9,140 bases of DNA from an uncultured Clostridia bacterium (GCA_934463455.1 CAKSJU010000086.1:1-9140); one strand, 5' to 3'. Shown: positions 1 through 6,812, counted from the stretch's first letter. Program-made: numbers and translations. Notes: a model not told the origin generated them from the letters alone.

Positions 1-996
1 GCTACCCGTTCATTTGAAAGCTATACAAACGTTATTGTTCAGGCGGGCGGATTTTTAATCGGGCTGGCATTGATTTATATATTGAATAAAATAAGCTATG
101 AACATTTCGAAAGCTTTTCGACTTATATATATGTCTTTTGCACGGCAATACTTGTACTGGTTTTGCTTATAGGCAAATCCGGAGACTGGGGTGCGCAAAG
201 CTGGATAAGAATAGGTCCTGTCGGGATACAGCCTTCGGAAATTGCAAAAATAGGATTTATTCTGACATTTTCGCATCATCTTACGCACGTTAAAGACAGT
301 ATAAACAAACCTCTTGTACTGCTTGGGCTTTTGGCGCATATAGGATTTCTCGTATTTCTTATTATGCTCCAGCCGGACGCAGGAAGCGCCATGGTATTCG
401 GATTTATATTTATAGTGCTTATGTTTGCCGCGGGAATTTCATATAAATATGTAATTTCTGCGCTTGCTTTGGGAACTTTAAGTCTGCCGCTTATCTACTT
501 TTTTGTTTTGAGTCCGTTCCAGAAGCACAGAATACAGGTATTTTTTAATCCCGATTTGGACAAGCTCGGAAGCGGTTACAATGTAATTCAATCAAAAATA
601 GCCGTCGGCTCGGGAGAAATTTACGGAAAAGGCTTTCTTTCCGGGACTCAAAATCAGCTCGGAATACTTCCGACAAAGCATACTGATTTTATTTTCAGTA
701 CCATTGCGGAGGAATGGGGATTTGTGGGTGCAATATTTGTCGTTTTACTTTTGTTTTTTATTATATTCAGATGTATAAAGGCGGCAAAAAACGCCGACAC
801 TCTGTACGGCAGATATATTTGTCTGGGGGTTGCTTCAATGCTGATATTTCACACATTTGAAAATATAGGCATGTGTATAGGTCTTATGCCTGTTACGGGC
901 ATACCGCTTCCGTTTATCAGCTACGGCGGAACATCGCTTGTTACAAACATGATAGCTATGGGGATTGTTTTGAATATTTCCAAAAAGAAAATGTAG
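1..996 (+). CDS. rodA: RodA-type SEDS peptidoglycan glycosyltransferase, 5'-truncated by the window edge
   Basis: The reading frame is open from base 1 to the TAG at 994-996, giving 331 visible residues. The start codon and probably the first one or two membrane helices (roughly 40-50 residues) lie outside the window. SEDS proteins are polytopic membrane enzymes that polymerise lipid II into glycan strands together with a class B PBP. Seen here: long hydrophobic segments throughout, QPSEIAK near visible residue 78, LQPDAGSAM near residue 124, then the LPTKHTDFIFSTIAEEWG block. The Asp of HTDF (visible residue 229, codon 685-687) matches the essential catalytic Asp of RodA/FtsW. The C-terminal GLMPVTGIPLPFISYGGTS signature, with GLMP rather than the GLLP common in FtsW, favours RodA over FtsW or SpoVE, though paralogues cannot be fully excluded. 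folE follows 26 nt downstream on the same strand. No frameshift or lost key residue was noticed. Confidence 0.9.
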   Translation, partial: ATRSFESYTNVIVQAGGFLIGLALIYILNKISYEHFESFSTYIYVFCTAILVLVLLIGKSGDWGAQSWIRIGPVGIQPSEIAKIGFILTFSHHLTHVKDSINKPLVLLGLLAHIGFLVFLIMLQPDAGSAMVFGFIFIVLMFAAGISYKYVISALALGTLSLPLIYFFVLSPFQKHRIQVFFNPDLDKLGSGYNVIQSKIAVGSGEIYGKGFLSGTQNQLGILPTKHTDFIFSTIAEEWGFVGAIFVVLLLFFIIFRCIKAAKNADTLYGRYICLGVASMLIFHTFENIGMCIGLMPVTGIPLPFISYGGTSLVTNMIAMGIVLNISKKKM

Positions 997-1006
997 CGGA
1001 ATAATG

Positions 1007-1012
1007 AAAGGA
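1007..1012 (+). promoter_or_regulatory. Ribosome binding site that fixes the folE start
   Basis: AAAGGA lies 10 nt before the ATG at 1023 but only 1 nt before the in-frame TTG at 1014. Normal spacing therefore favours ATG 1023 and a 192-residue FolE over the longer 195-residue reading. Confidence 0.65.
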
Positions 1013-1022
1013 ATTGTCTGCG

Positions 1023-1601
1023 ATGAAAAAAAAATTTAACAAAGAAAAAATAGAAAAGCTCATTTACGAGCTTTTAAAAGAATTGGGAGATGACCCGGAG
1101 CGCCCGGGATTAAAAGAAACTCCCGCACGTGTTGCGAGGATGTACTCCGAGGTCTTGGAGGGCATGAGATACACAAACGACGAAATTGCCGAAATGTTTG
1201 ATAAATGCTTTGAGGATGTCGGCACGCACGACCTTGTACTTGTAAAAGATATTGAGGTTTTCAGTTATTGCGAGCATCACATGGCATTAATGTACAACAT
1301 GAAAGTGCATGTGGGATATATTCCGAAAGACAGAATCATAGGTCTTTCAAAAATAGCCCGTATTTGCGATATGGCAGCCAAACGTCTCCAGCTCCAGGAA
1401 AAGCTTGGCGATGATATAGCGGAGATAATGCAGAAAGTGCTGAAAACCGAAGACGTTATAGTTATTATCGAGGGAGAACACAGTTGTATGACCGCGCGGG
1501 GAATAAAATCCAGAAATGCAAAAACACGCACCGCCTCTTTAAGGGGCATCTTTAATACCGATTATCAGCTTCGCAGTGAAGTTTATTCGCTCCTGAAATA
1601 A
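1023..1601 (+). CDS. folE: GTP cyclohydrolase I (type IA, zinc-dependent)
   Basis: FolE converts GTP to 7,8-dihydroneopterin triphosphate plus formate, the first step of tetrahydrofolate (and other pterin) synthesis, in the cytoplasm as a toroidal homodecamer. The 192-residue product has usual family length. The N-terminal helix ends in the PGLKETPARVARMY block (residues 28-41). The zinc ligands are visible: Cys83 and His86 in SYCEHH, and Cys155 in GEHSCMTARG. The substrate-site GYIPKDRIIGLSK (98-110) and RLQLQEKL (121-128) segments are intact. The ATG at 1023 is preferred over TTG 1014 because of the AAAGGA spacing. It is probably cotranscribed with rodA (26-nt gap). No other folate gene is seen nearby, and no convincing + strand terminator follows the TAA. 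Identification is secure from motifs; the operon assignment is inferred from spacing. Confidence 0.96.
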   Translation: MKKKFNKEKIEKLIYELLKELGDDPERPGLKETPARVARMYSEVLEGMRYTNDEIAEMFDKCFEDVGTHDLVLVKDIEVFSYCEHHMALMYNMKVHVGYIPKDRIIGLSKIARICDMAAKRLQLQEKLGDDIAEIMQKVLKTEDVIVIIEGEHSCMTARGIKSRNAKTRTASLRGIFNTDYQLRSEVYSLLK

Positions 1602-1638
1602 CTATTGTTATTTTCAATAAAAAAATCAAATCATTCTT

Positions 1639-1670
1639 TTGATGAAGCGTTTGCACTATATATAGTTCAA
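1639..1670 (+). promoter_or_regulatory. Candidate upstream promoter overlapped by a 20-bp near-palindrome (possible operator)
   Basis: TTGATG (1639-1644), a 16-nt spacer and TATAGT (1661-1666) form a plausible weaker sigma-A promoter. Overlapping its -10 is TTGCACTATATATAGTTCAA (1651-1670), which equals its own reverse complement except at one symmetric pair; the inner 12 bp ACTATATATAGT are perfect. It sits between folE and the glycerol-1-phosphate dehydrogenase gene, about 100 bp before the latter. AT-rich palindromes can arise by chance, so an operator role, possibly for the nearby DeoR protein, is an inference. Confidence 0.35.
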
Positions 1671-1705
1671 AAAATGGATTAAAAATCCAATAACATGCGT
1701 GGATG

Positions 1706-1734
1706 TTGACATGTTTTGAATTATTTGCTACTAT
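1706..1734 (+). promoter_or_regulatory. Sigma-A promoter of the glycerol-1-phosphate dehydrogenase gene
   Basis: Consensus -35 TTGACA (1706-1711), a 17-nt spacer and -10 TACTAT (1729-1734), with an extended -10 TG at 1726-1727. The predicted transcript starts near 1741, giving a short leader of about 27 nt before the TTG start. An inverted repeat, AACATG (1692-1697) and CATGTT (1710-1715), overlaps the -35 and could be a regulator site. This promoter makes the dehydrogenase a separate unit from rodA-folE. Confidence 0.75.
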
Positions 1735-1751
1735 ATATTTAAACACGAATT

Positions 1752-1758
1752 GAAAGGA
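1752..1758 (+). promoter_or_regulatory. Ribosome binding site supporting a TTG start at 1768
   Basis: GAAAGGA ends 9 nt before the TTG at 1768. The in-frame TTG at 1750 overlaps this Shine-Dalgarno sequence and the TTG at 1759 directly abuts it, so neither can use it. Confidence 0.65.
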
Positions 1759-1767
1759 TTGATTGAA

Positions 1768-3063
1768 TTGAAAGAGATAAAAAAATGTACTTATTGCGGA
1801 AAAATACACAAATCGAATGTAAAAAAAATTTTTACCGGGAGCGGTTGTATAAGTAATTTATCCGAGCTTATCAAAAATTGCAGGAAAGTTTTTGTTTTGG
1901 CGGATAAAAACACTTATGCGGCGGCAGGGGAGAAGGTAATCGGCATTATTGAAAAGGAAAAAGTCGGTTATTCAAGGTTTATATTATCCGGTGACAGCAT
2001 AGAGCCGGATGAAAATGCTGTCGGCTCGGTTATTATGCACTACGATGCCGATTGTGATTTTATAGTGGGTATCGGCTCGGGAGTAATAAACGATATAGGA
2101 AAAATAGTCAGCAAAGCGACCGGCAGACCGTATGTTATCGTTGCAACGGCACCGTCTATGGACGGTTACGCCTCCGCTACTTCTTCAACGCTGATTGACG
2201 GCTTTAAAGTATCTGTTAAGAGTAAGACTCCCGATTTTATTATCGGTGATACCGAAATTTTAAAAACAGCTCCCTCAAAAATGCTTAAGTCGGGGCTTGG
2301 AGATATGCTGGCAAAATATATCAGCATATGCGAATGGAGAATTTCTCATTTGTTACGCGGAGAGTATTATTGTGAATATGTTGCGGAAATTGTTCGCACC
2401 TCTTTAAGAAAATGCGTAATTAATGCCGATGGTCTTTTAAAAAAGGAAAATGCCGCGATTGAAGCTGTCTTTGAAGGTCTTGCAGACTCCGGTGCTGCAA
2501 TGGAATATGTAGGTCTTTCCTATCCTGCATCGGGTGTTGAGCATTATATTTCCCATATTTGGGATATGCGCGGATTGTCAAAAGGAACTCCGGTAGATTT
2601 CCACGGTATTCAATGTGCCATAGGAACATTAACGGCGGCAAAAATTTACGAGCAGGTGAAAAAAATTGCTCCCGATAAAGAAAAAGCTTTAAAATACGTG
2701 CAAAACTTTGACAAAAACAAATGGAATGAAGCTCTTTTGGATTTTGTGGGTGACGGAGCAAAGGCTATGATTGCGCAGGAGGAAAAAGAAAAAAAATATG
2801 ATATTGCAAAGCATAGCGCGCGACTCGATAAAATAATCGAAAACTGGGATGAAATATTGCGCATTATTAATGAGGAAGTACCTCCCGCATCGGAAATCGA
2901 AAAAATTCTCGATACGATAAAAGCTCCGAAATCATGCGAAGAAATCGGAATGGGCAAAGATATAATGCCGATGACATTTAAAGCTTCAAAGGATGTAAGG
3001 GATAAATATGTGCTGTCGCGGCTTTGCTGGGATCTCGGAATAATAGACGAAATTGATATATGA
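1768..3063 (+). CDS. egsA: sn-glycerol-1-phosphate dehydrogenase family protein (AraM/EgsA type)
   Basis: The family interconverts dihydroxyacetone phosphate and sn-glycerol-1-phosphate (G1P) with NAD(P)H, using a bound divalent metal, in the cytoplasm. Archaea use it for lipid backbones; some Bacillota have homologues, including B. subtilis AraM/EgsA. With the TTG start at 1768 the product is 431 residues, near the size of bacterial members. The nucleotide-binding motif is GSGVINDIGK (103-112), followed by SMDGYASATSS (130-140). The three expected metal ligands are present: Asp179 in SGLGDMLAKY, His259 in GVEHYISH and His279 in VDFHGIQ. An N-terminal CxxC-x3-H (Cys7, Cys10, His14) is a small extra motif. 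The gene has its own promoter, and its stop codon directly abuts the stop of the convergent deoR-type gene. Fold and chemistry class are well supported. The exact substrate is not: related glycerol or polyol dehydrogenase activity remains possible, and the symbol names the family rather than a proven function. Confidence 0.85.
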   Translation: MKEIKKCTYCGKIHKSNVKKIFTGSGCISNLSELIKNCRKVFVLADKNTYAAAGEKVIGIIEKEKVGYSRFILSGDSIEPDENAVGSVIMHYDADCDFIVGIGSGVINDIGKIVSKATGRPYVIVATAPSMDGYASATSSTLIDGFKVSVKSKTPDFIIGDTEILKTAPSKMLKSGLGDMLAKYISICEWRISHLLRGEYYCEYVAEIVRTSLRKCVINADGLLKKENAAIEAVFEGLADSGAAMEYVGLSYPASGVEHYISHIWDMRGLSKGTPVDFHGIQCAIGTLTAAKIYEQVKKIAPDKEKALKYVQNFDKNKWNEALLDFVGDGAKAMIAQEEKEKKYDIAKHSARLDKIIENWDEILRIINEEVPPASEIEKILDTIKAPKSCEEIGMGKDIMPMTFKASKDVRDKYVLSRLCWDLGIIDEIDI

Positions 3064-3807
3064 TTATACTTTTTTCATTAAATCCGAAATTCCCTGCGGT
3101 AAGTCGGATTCGCTTATAATCATGTTAATTTCGGATATATGACATAGGTTATTAAAGCAAGTCTGCCCGAATTTATTTCCGGTGCAAAGACATATTTTCT
3201 TTTTTGAATGTTTAATCATTATACGGCGCAAGTCATTCTCTTCTACGGAATTGTCGGTCAAATATCCGTCATAAGACACTCCGCGGCAGGAGAAAAAGGC
3301 AATATCAGCATTGTATTGCGATATGGCTTTTTCGGCTGTCTGACCTATATATGAAAATGATTTGTTTATCATTTTACCTCCGGTACAAATGTTATTTATT
3401 CCGAGTTCGCCGAGCAGAAACGATGCTTTTGCACCGGAGGTTATTACAACAATGTCTTTTTTGTGTTCCGCAATATGCGGAATAATGCAATATGCACTTG
3501 TTGACGCGTCGAGCATAACAGTGTCTCCGTCATGAATAAGCTTCGCCGCTTTTTGTGCGATGAGCTTTTTTTCCGTGAGCTGTTCGCTTTCGCGAAGAAA
3601 AAAGGATATTCTGTCATCGGGAGATTTTTTTACTGCCATGACGCCGCCTCTTGTTCTTATAATAAGTCCTTTTTCTTCAAGCCTTATGAGGTCGCGGCGC
3701 AGTGTGGAAATACTTGTATATTGACTTTTTAAAAGAGCTTGCATCGATACACTCTCCGATTTCATAATAGTATCCAAAAGCTCTTTTTCTCTTTCGTAAA
3801 ATGACAT
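3064..3807 (-). CDS. DeoR-family transcriptional regulator
   Basis: This 247-residue protein has typical DeoR-family length and order. A winged helix-turn-helix occupies about residues 5-57, with the family signature STLRRDLIRLEEKGLIIRTR followed by GG. A sugar-phosphate-sensing DeoRC domain spans about residues 75-235, seen in GDTVMLDASTS (94-104), VITSGAKAS (121-129), CTGGKMINKSF (141-151), GYLTDNSVEENDLRR (181-195) and NKFG (211-214). The usual D-x-SKFG near the end reads T-G-NKFG, so the effector pocket may differ from the standard family. The ATG at 3807 is chosen because GGAGGG lies 6 nt upstream; ATG codons at 3825 and 3813 precede or abut that site. The gene has its own promoter and lies downstream of GH38, from which a terminator separates it. 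It probably represses GH38, the dehydrogenase or itself; the target is inferred from position only. Confidence 0.92.
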   Translation of the reverse strand: MSFYEREKELLDTIMKSESVSMQALLKSQYTSISTLRRDLIRLEEKGLIIRTRGGVMAVKKSPDDRISFFLRESEQLTEKKLIAQKAAKLIHDGDTVMLDASTSAYCIIPHIAEHKKDIVVITSGAKASFLLGELGINNICTGGKMINKSFSYIGQTAEKAISQYNADIAFFSCRGVSYDGYLTDNSVEENDLRRIMIKHSKKKICLCTGNKFGQTCFNNLCHISEINMIISESDLPQGISDLMKKV

Positions 3808-3813
3808 AAACAT

Positions 3814-3819
3814 CCCTCC
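3814..3819 (-). promoter_or_regulatory. Ribosome binding site choosing the third ATG of the regulator gene
   Basis: On the - strand GGAGGG is immediately followed by ATG (3813), then TTT and another ATG (3807). The 6-nt gap to ATG 3807 is workable for initiation, while zero spacing to 3813 is not. Confidence 0.65.
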
Positions 3820-3830
3820 GCGCATTCAAT

Positions 3831-3847
3831 AATTACATACGGTAATT
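3831..3847. promoter_or_regulatory. Inverted repeat in the regulator gene's leader (possible autoregulatory operator)
   Basis: AATTAC (3831-3836) and GTAATT (3842-3847) flank a 5-nt centre. The site falls just downstream of the predicted transcription start of the DeoR-family gene (about 3850) and before its ribosome binding site, a usual place for a repressor site. The internal TACGGTA (3838-3844) recurs in both arms of the neighbouring terminator. Function is inferred from position. Confidence 0.35.
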
Positions 3848-3856
3848 TATATTTTT

Positions 3857-3885
3857 ATTGTATCATGATTACTCGCAATAGTCAA
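3857..3885 (-). promoter_or_regulatory. Sigma-A promoter of the DeoR-family gene
   Basis: Read on the - strand: -35 TTGACT (3885-3880), a 17-nt spacer, and -10 TACAAT (3862-3857) with an extended -10 TGA just before it. It lies between the GH38 terminator and the regulator start, giving a leader of about 43 nt. An inverted repeat ATAGT-N5-ACTAT (3878-3892) covers the -35 and may be an operator. Confidence 0.75.
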
Positions 3886-3890
3886 GAACT

Positions 3891-3940
3891 ATAAAAAATA
3901 CCGTAATGGGTGTGAAACACTCTACACCCATTACGGTATT
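3891..3940 (-). terminator. Rho-independent terminator of the GH38 gene
   Basis: A perfect 17-bp stem (3897-3913 paired with 3924-3940) with a 10-nt loop begins 3 nt after the GH38 TAA. On the - strand it runs into a T-rich tail (plus-strand A-run 3893-3898). It separates GH38 transcription from the downstream regulator gene. The stem is long for a simple terminator, and the + strand side is also T-rich, so it could act in both directions. Confidence 0.85.
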
Positions 3941-3943
3941 ATA

Positions 3944-6565
3944 TTATTTTAATATTATTCTGTATGTTTTTATTTTCCACGGCGTCAGATTTACGGGAAG
4001 AATATTCCCGTTTGCCGGTATTTCGTTTTGATTTACTTCGTTAAAATCCGTTTCAAAGGCTTTGCCGATTTCTTTTTCGAATATTATTTTTCCGTCAGAT
4101 GCTTCGTTTGAGGAATTAAATACTCTTAAAATAACCGCATTGTCTTCCGTGTCCTCCGGCTGCTTGATAATACTGAGAGAAATATTTTCTCCATCAATAC
4201 CGAAATACGATTTTTCAATCGGTTTATAGCCTTTTTTCACTTCCGTAAACGAAGTAAGCGGTTTTACCGAAAGCATATCTTGCAATTTAATCAGCTTTGA
4301 ATATGTTACTTCACTGTCCGTAGGTACAAGCAAAAAGCTGTAAGAGAGCTTGCCTAAAAGCTGTCCGCCGTTTTCGCCCATAGTCATAACGGTTTTTTCA
4401 AAAGCACGGAGTAATGTCACATATATATCCCCGTTTTCATGAGCGGCACATTCATGCAGCCCGTTTGCCGAAACAAAAGCTATGCCGTTTCCGTTTTCTC
4501 CGCGCTTCCCGACAATACCGTTCATTTGCTTTTCATATTGCTCATGCTCTGTCCAATCGGCGGTTTTGTAATCTATTCCGACCTTACGTTCACAGCAATA
4601 ATACGTCTGCCCGGCAAAATAATTCGTGCCTTTAACGTTTGTAGGCAAAATAAGACGAAGTCTGTGATCCTTAGCTATATTTTCTATTTCAATATTAATA
4701 TCGGCGTAACGTGCGCTTTTTGAAAGCCCCGCAGTGATAACAATCGGTATTTTTACGTAGCTTTCGCTTCTCTTTATTCCGAATGCTGTTTTTTCCGTAC
4801 AAGACGGGATTTCAATATATTTTGTTATGCGGAATACACATCTTGAAGGTGTGTTGAGAATTTTTTCTGTTCTTGCTCCGCCAACCCCGGAATAAACAGT
4901 CACGTCATTCATCGGATTAGCATGATACCAACCGTCACCTATTTCACCGTCATCCGCAAATCCGCAAAGATTTTTGTATTCGGTATTTGTTTTTTTGTCA
5001 AGCAGTGATATTTTTCCGCTGTCCGATATTTCCATTCTTATATAATCATTTTCCGCAAAATTATTTCCCGATAACATTTTCTCCAAATATCTTGACGGTT
5101 TTTTCCACGGAATCAGCTTATATTCGCAATATCCGCCGGCAGGCATATCCGCCTCAAATACTATCTCGTAATAGTCTCCGCCCTCTGATTTTATCCTGTA
5201 TGTACGCTTTGAATAATTTTTAACATTCTTTGCAATGCCGTACGGTACTTCGTTTCCGTCCTTATCAATCAATTTAAAGCTGCAAATTTCCTCATAACCA
5301 AACGGCTCGGAGTATTTACATTCAAAATCGTTCTTTAATATAATGCCTGCGGTAACGGTTTCGCGTCGTTCAAAAGGCAAAGGATTGTAAAGCTTTAATA
5401 CATATTCTCCCGAATTGCCTTCGGCAGGCTTATCGCAATGCAAAAATTCTTCGGTGAGCATATCGGATATTTCTTTTACCTGGTCAAATCGGTAAACCAT
5501 ATCCTTATGTACCTGATCTATCGAGCATCCGCACATCGAATCGTGAGGATGATTTTGCAGAAGATATTTGTATGCCTTATTTATATATGAACGTCTTATC
5601 GGCTTTTTTATAAAAGCGGAATATATGCTCATAGGCTCAATAACTTTTTCAAGGAGATTTTGACACTCGTCGTTCGCTTTTTTATGGGTGTAGTAGCTTG
5701 AAAGCGTATTTGTAATCAAGTGCAGATATGAATGAGGCATTATCGCGGTTTTGTTAAGCTCTCCCGAAATTTCAGGGAGCGGGTATTTTCCGATTTTCTC
5801 AAAAGCCTCCGACAAATCGTAATGATGCAGCTTTGCTTTGGGATAAAGCTTTTTGATTATATCAAAATATTTAAGAGTGTCACGTCTGAGAGTCTGATGG
5901 TCAATAGCGTCCATAATTATCATAACGGAAGTATTTAAACGTGCTTCTTCATTTTTAAGATATTGTTCTGCTTTTTTTTCATCGCAATTCGGATTTGATT
6001 CCAAAAAGTTTGAAAATCCACCGTATCCGTTTTCATCTTCAAGACGAAAAACAGTGCAAAAGCTTCCGTCGGGAGATTTCCAGTTAAAATATGTCGGATC
6101 ATTTTCGTTTGTTCCGCGTCCGAGCACGGCAGAGTTTATTCCAAATCCGCCGAAAATTTGCGGCATTTGAGCAATATGCCCGAATATATCACAGATGTAT
6201 CCGACAGTCCACGGCTTTGCGCCCCATTTTTTTGACAATTTCGCTCCGCACATTAAATTTCTTATAAGACTTTCTCCGGATACCAAATATTCATCCGGCA
6301 TGTTATACCACGGCCCTATTTTTATTCTGCCGTCCGAAATTAATTTTTTTAACCGTTCATGATTTTCCGGTGCTATTTCATCATAATCCTCAAGCACAAT
6401 TGTTTGACCGTCCAAATGAAATGTCTGATACTTCGGCTCGTTTTCCATATATTCAATAAGCTCGTCGAGCATTTTTACCAATCGCCCCTGAAATCCCCGG
6501 AAGGTCTGATACCATTCTCTGTCCCAATGCGTTCCGCTGAAATAATAAATATCTTTTATCTCCAT
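3944..6565 (-). CDS. Glycoside hydrolase family 38 alpha-mannosidase-type enzyme (MngB-like)
   Basis: GH38 enzymes are zinc-dependent retaining alpha-mannosidases. The 873-residue product is close in length and N-terminal layout to E. coli MngB (mannosyl-6-phosphoglycerate hydrolase). Seen in order: HWDREW, giving zinc ligands His13 and Asp15; LDGQTIVLEDY (51-61); IGPWYNMPDEYLVSGESLIR (83-102); YICDIFGHIAQMPQ, with predicted nucleophile and zinc ligand Asp126; a DAIDHQ stretch (219-224) where the acid/base is likely to sit; and NHPHDSMCGCS (338-348), with the remaining zinc His (His341) and start of the mid domain. Residues from about 390 onward form the GH38 C-terminal beta-sandwich region. 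There is no signal peptide, so it should act in the cytoplasm. GGAGG lies 7 nt before the ATG, a consensus promoter lies upstream and a terminator follows. Family assignment is firm. The substrate is unknown; proximity to a glycerol-1-phosphate dehydrogenase hints at a glyceryl or phosphoglyceryl mannoside, but N-glycan or other mannosides are possible. Confidence 0.94.
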   Translation of the reverse strand: MEIKDIYYFSGTHWDREWYQTFRGFQGRLVKMLDELIEYMENEPKYQTFHLDGQTIVLEDYDEIAPENHERLKKLISDGRIKIGPWYNMPDEYLVSGESLIRNLMCGAKLSKKWGAKPWTVGYICDIFGHIAQMPQIFGGFGINSAVLGRGTNENDPTYFNWKSPDGSFCTVFRLEDENGYGGFSNFLESNPNCDEKKAEQYLKNEEARLNTSVMIIMDAIDHQTLRRDTLKYFDIIKKLYPKAKLHHYDLSEAFEKIGKYPLPEISGELNKTAIMPHSYLHLITNTLSSYYTHKKANDECQNLLEKVIEPMSIYSAFIKKPIRRSYINKAYKYLLQNHPHDSMCGCSIDQVHKDMVYRFDQVKEISDMLTEEFLHCDKPAEGNSGEYVLKLYNPLPFERRETVTAGIILKNDFECKYSEPFGYEEICSFKLIDKDGNEVPYGIAKNVKNYSKRTYRIKSEGGDYYEIVFEADMPAGGYCEYKLIPWKKPSRYLEKMLSGNNFAENDYIRMEISDSGKISLLDKKTNTEYKNLCGFADDGEIGDGWYHANPMNDVTVYSGVGGARTEKILNTPSRCVFRITKYIEIPSCTEKTAFGIKRSESYVKIPIVITAGLSKSARYADINIEIENIAKDHRLRLILPTNVKGTNYFAGQTYYCCERKVGIDYKTADWTEHEQYEKQMNGIVGKRGENGNGIAFVSANGLHECAAHENGDIYVTLLRAFEKTVMTMGENGGQLLGKLSYSFLLVPTDSEVTYSKLIKLQDMLSVKPLTSFTEVKKGYKPIEKSYFGIDGENISLSIIKQPEDTEDNAVILRVFNSSNEASDGKIIFEKEIGKAFETDFNEVNQNEIPANGNILPVNLTPWKIKTYRIILK

Positions 6566-6595
6566 ATTAATTCCTCCGCTTTATTTAGTAAATTC

Positions 6596-6624
6596 ATTAT
6601 ACTATATAAATAAAAAAATGTCAA
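6596..6624 (-). promoter_or_regulatory. Perfect-consensus sigma-A promoter of the GH38 gene
   Basis: Read on the - strand: -35 TTGACA (6624-6619), a 17-nt spacer and -10 TATAAT (6601-6596). Both hexamers and the spacing are exact consensus, so unrepressed expression should be strong, which fits control by a repressor. The spacer next to the -10 carries ACTATATA (plus strand 6601-6608), a string also present at both candidate promoters of the dehydrogenase gene. Confidence 0.85.
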
Positions 6625-6780
6625 TGAAATTTTTGAAAGAATTGTTTAATTATTAGTCTAAGAAAGTTCATTCTGATTTGATCAAAACGGAAATTATTTC
6701 ATAAATACGTTATAAACCGCACTACATACGCATTTTTAAGGATTTTATTCATAAAAAATAAATTTGGAAAAAATTACAGC

Positions 6781-6809
6781 TTGATTTTTTATGCCGTGTA
6801 CTGTATCAT
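6781..6809 (+). promoter_or_regulatory. Candidate promoter of the SLH-protein gene
   Basis: TTGATT (6781-6786), a 17-nt spacer and TATCAT (6804-6809) give 4/6 and 5/6 consensus matches. This predicts a leader of about 150 nt. A consensus TTGACA at 6821-6826 lacks a good -10 at normal distance, so it is less likely to be the promoter. The assignment is tentative. Confidence 0.4.
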
Positions 6810-6812
6810 ATG

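Noticed and set aside
1602..1646. Rho-independent terminator after folE
   Set aside because: The hairpins here (such as ATCAAA 1625-1630 with TTTGAT 1638-1643) are AT-only or nearly so and have no T-run after them on the + strand. The T-run is on the - strand side, where no gene ends.
1642..1655. CcpA catabolite-response (cre) site upstream of the dehydrogenase gene
   Set aside because: The right half ATGAAGCGTTTGCA fits, but the leading TG of the consensus is missing, so the match is too weak to claim.
3081..3110. 7-bp inverted repeat AATCCGA/TCGGATT near the convergent gene ends as a terminator
   Set aside because: It lies inside the regulator's coding sequence, has a 16-nt loop and no T-rich tail on either strand.
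4414..5938. Several open frames on the + strand inside the GH38 gene (for example 4439-4723, 4987-5223, 5732-5938)
   Set aside because: They lie wholly antisense to a gene with intact GH38 motifs, lack convincing ribosome binding sites and encode no recognisable protein.
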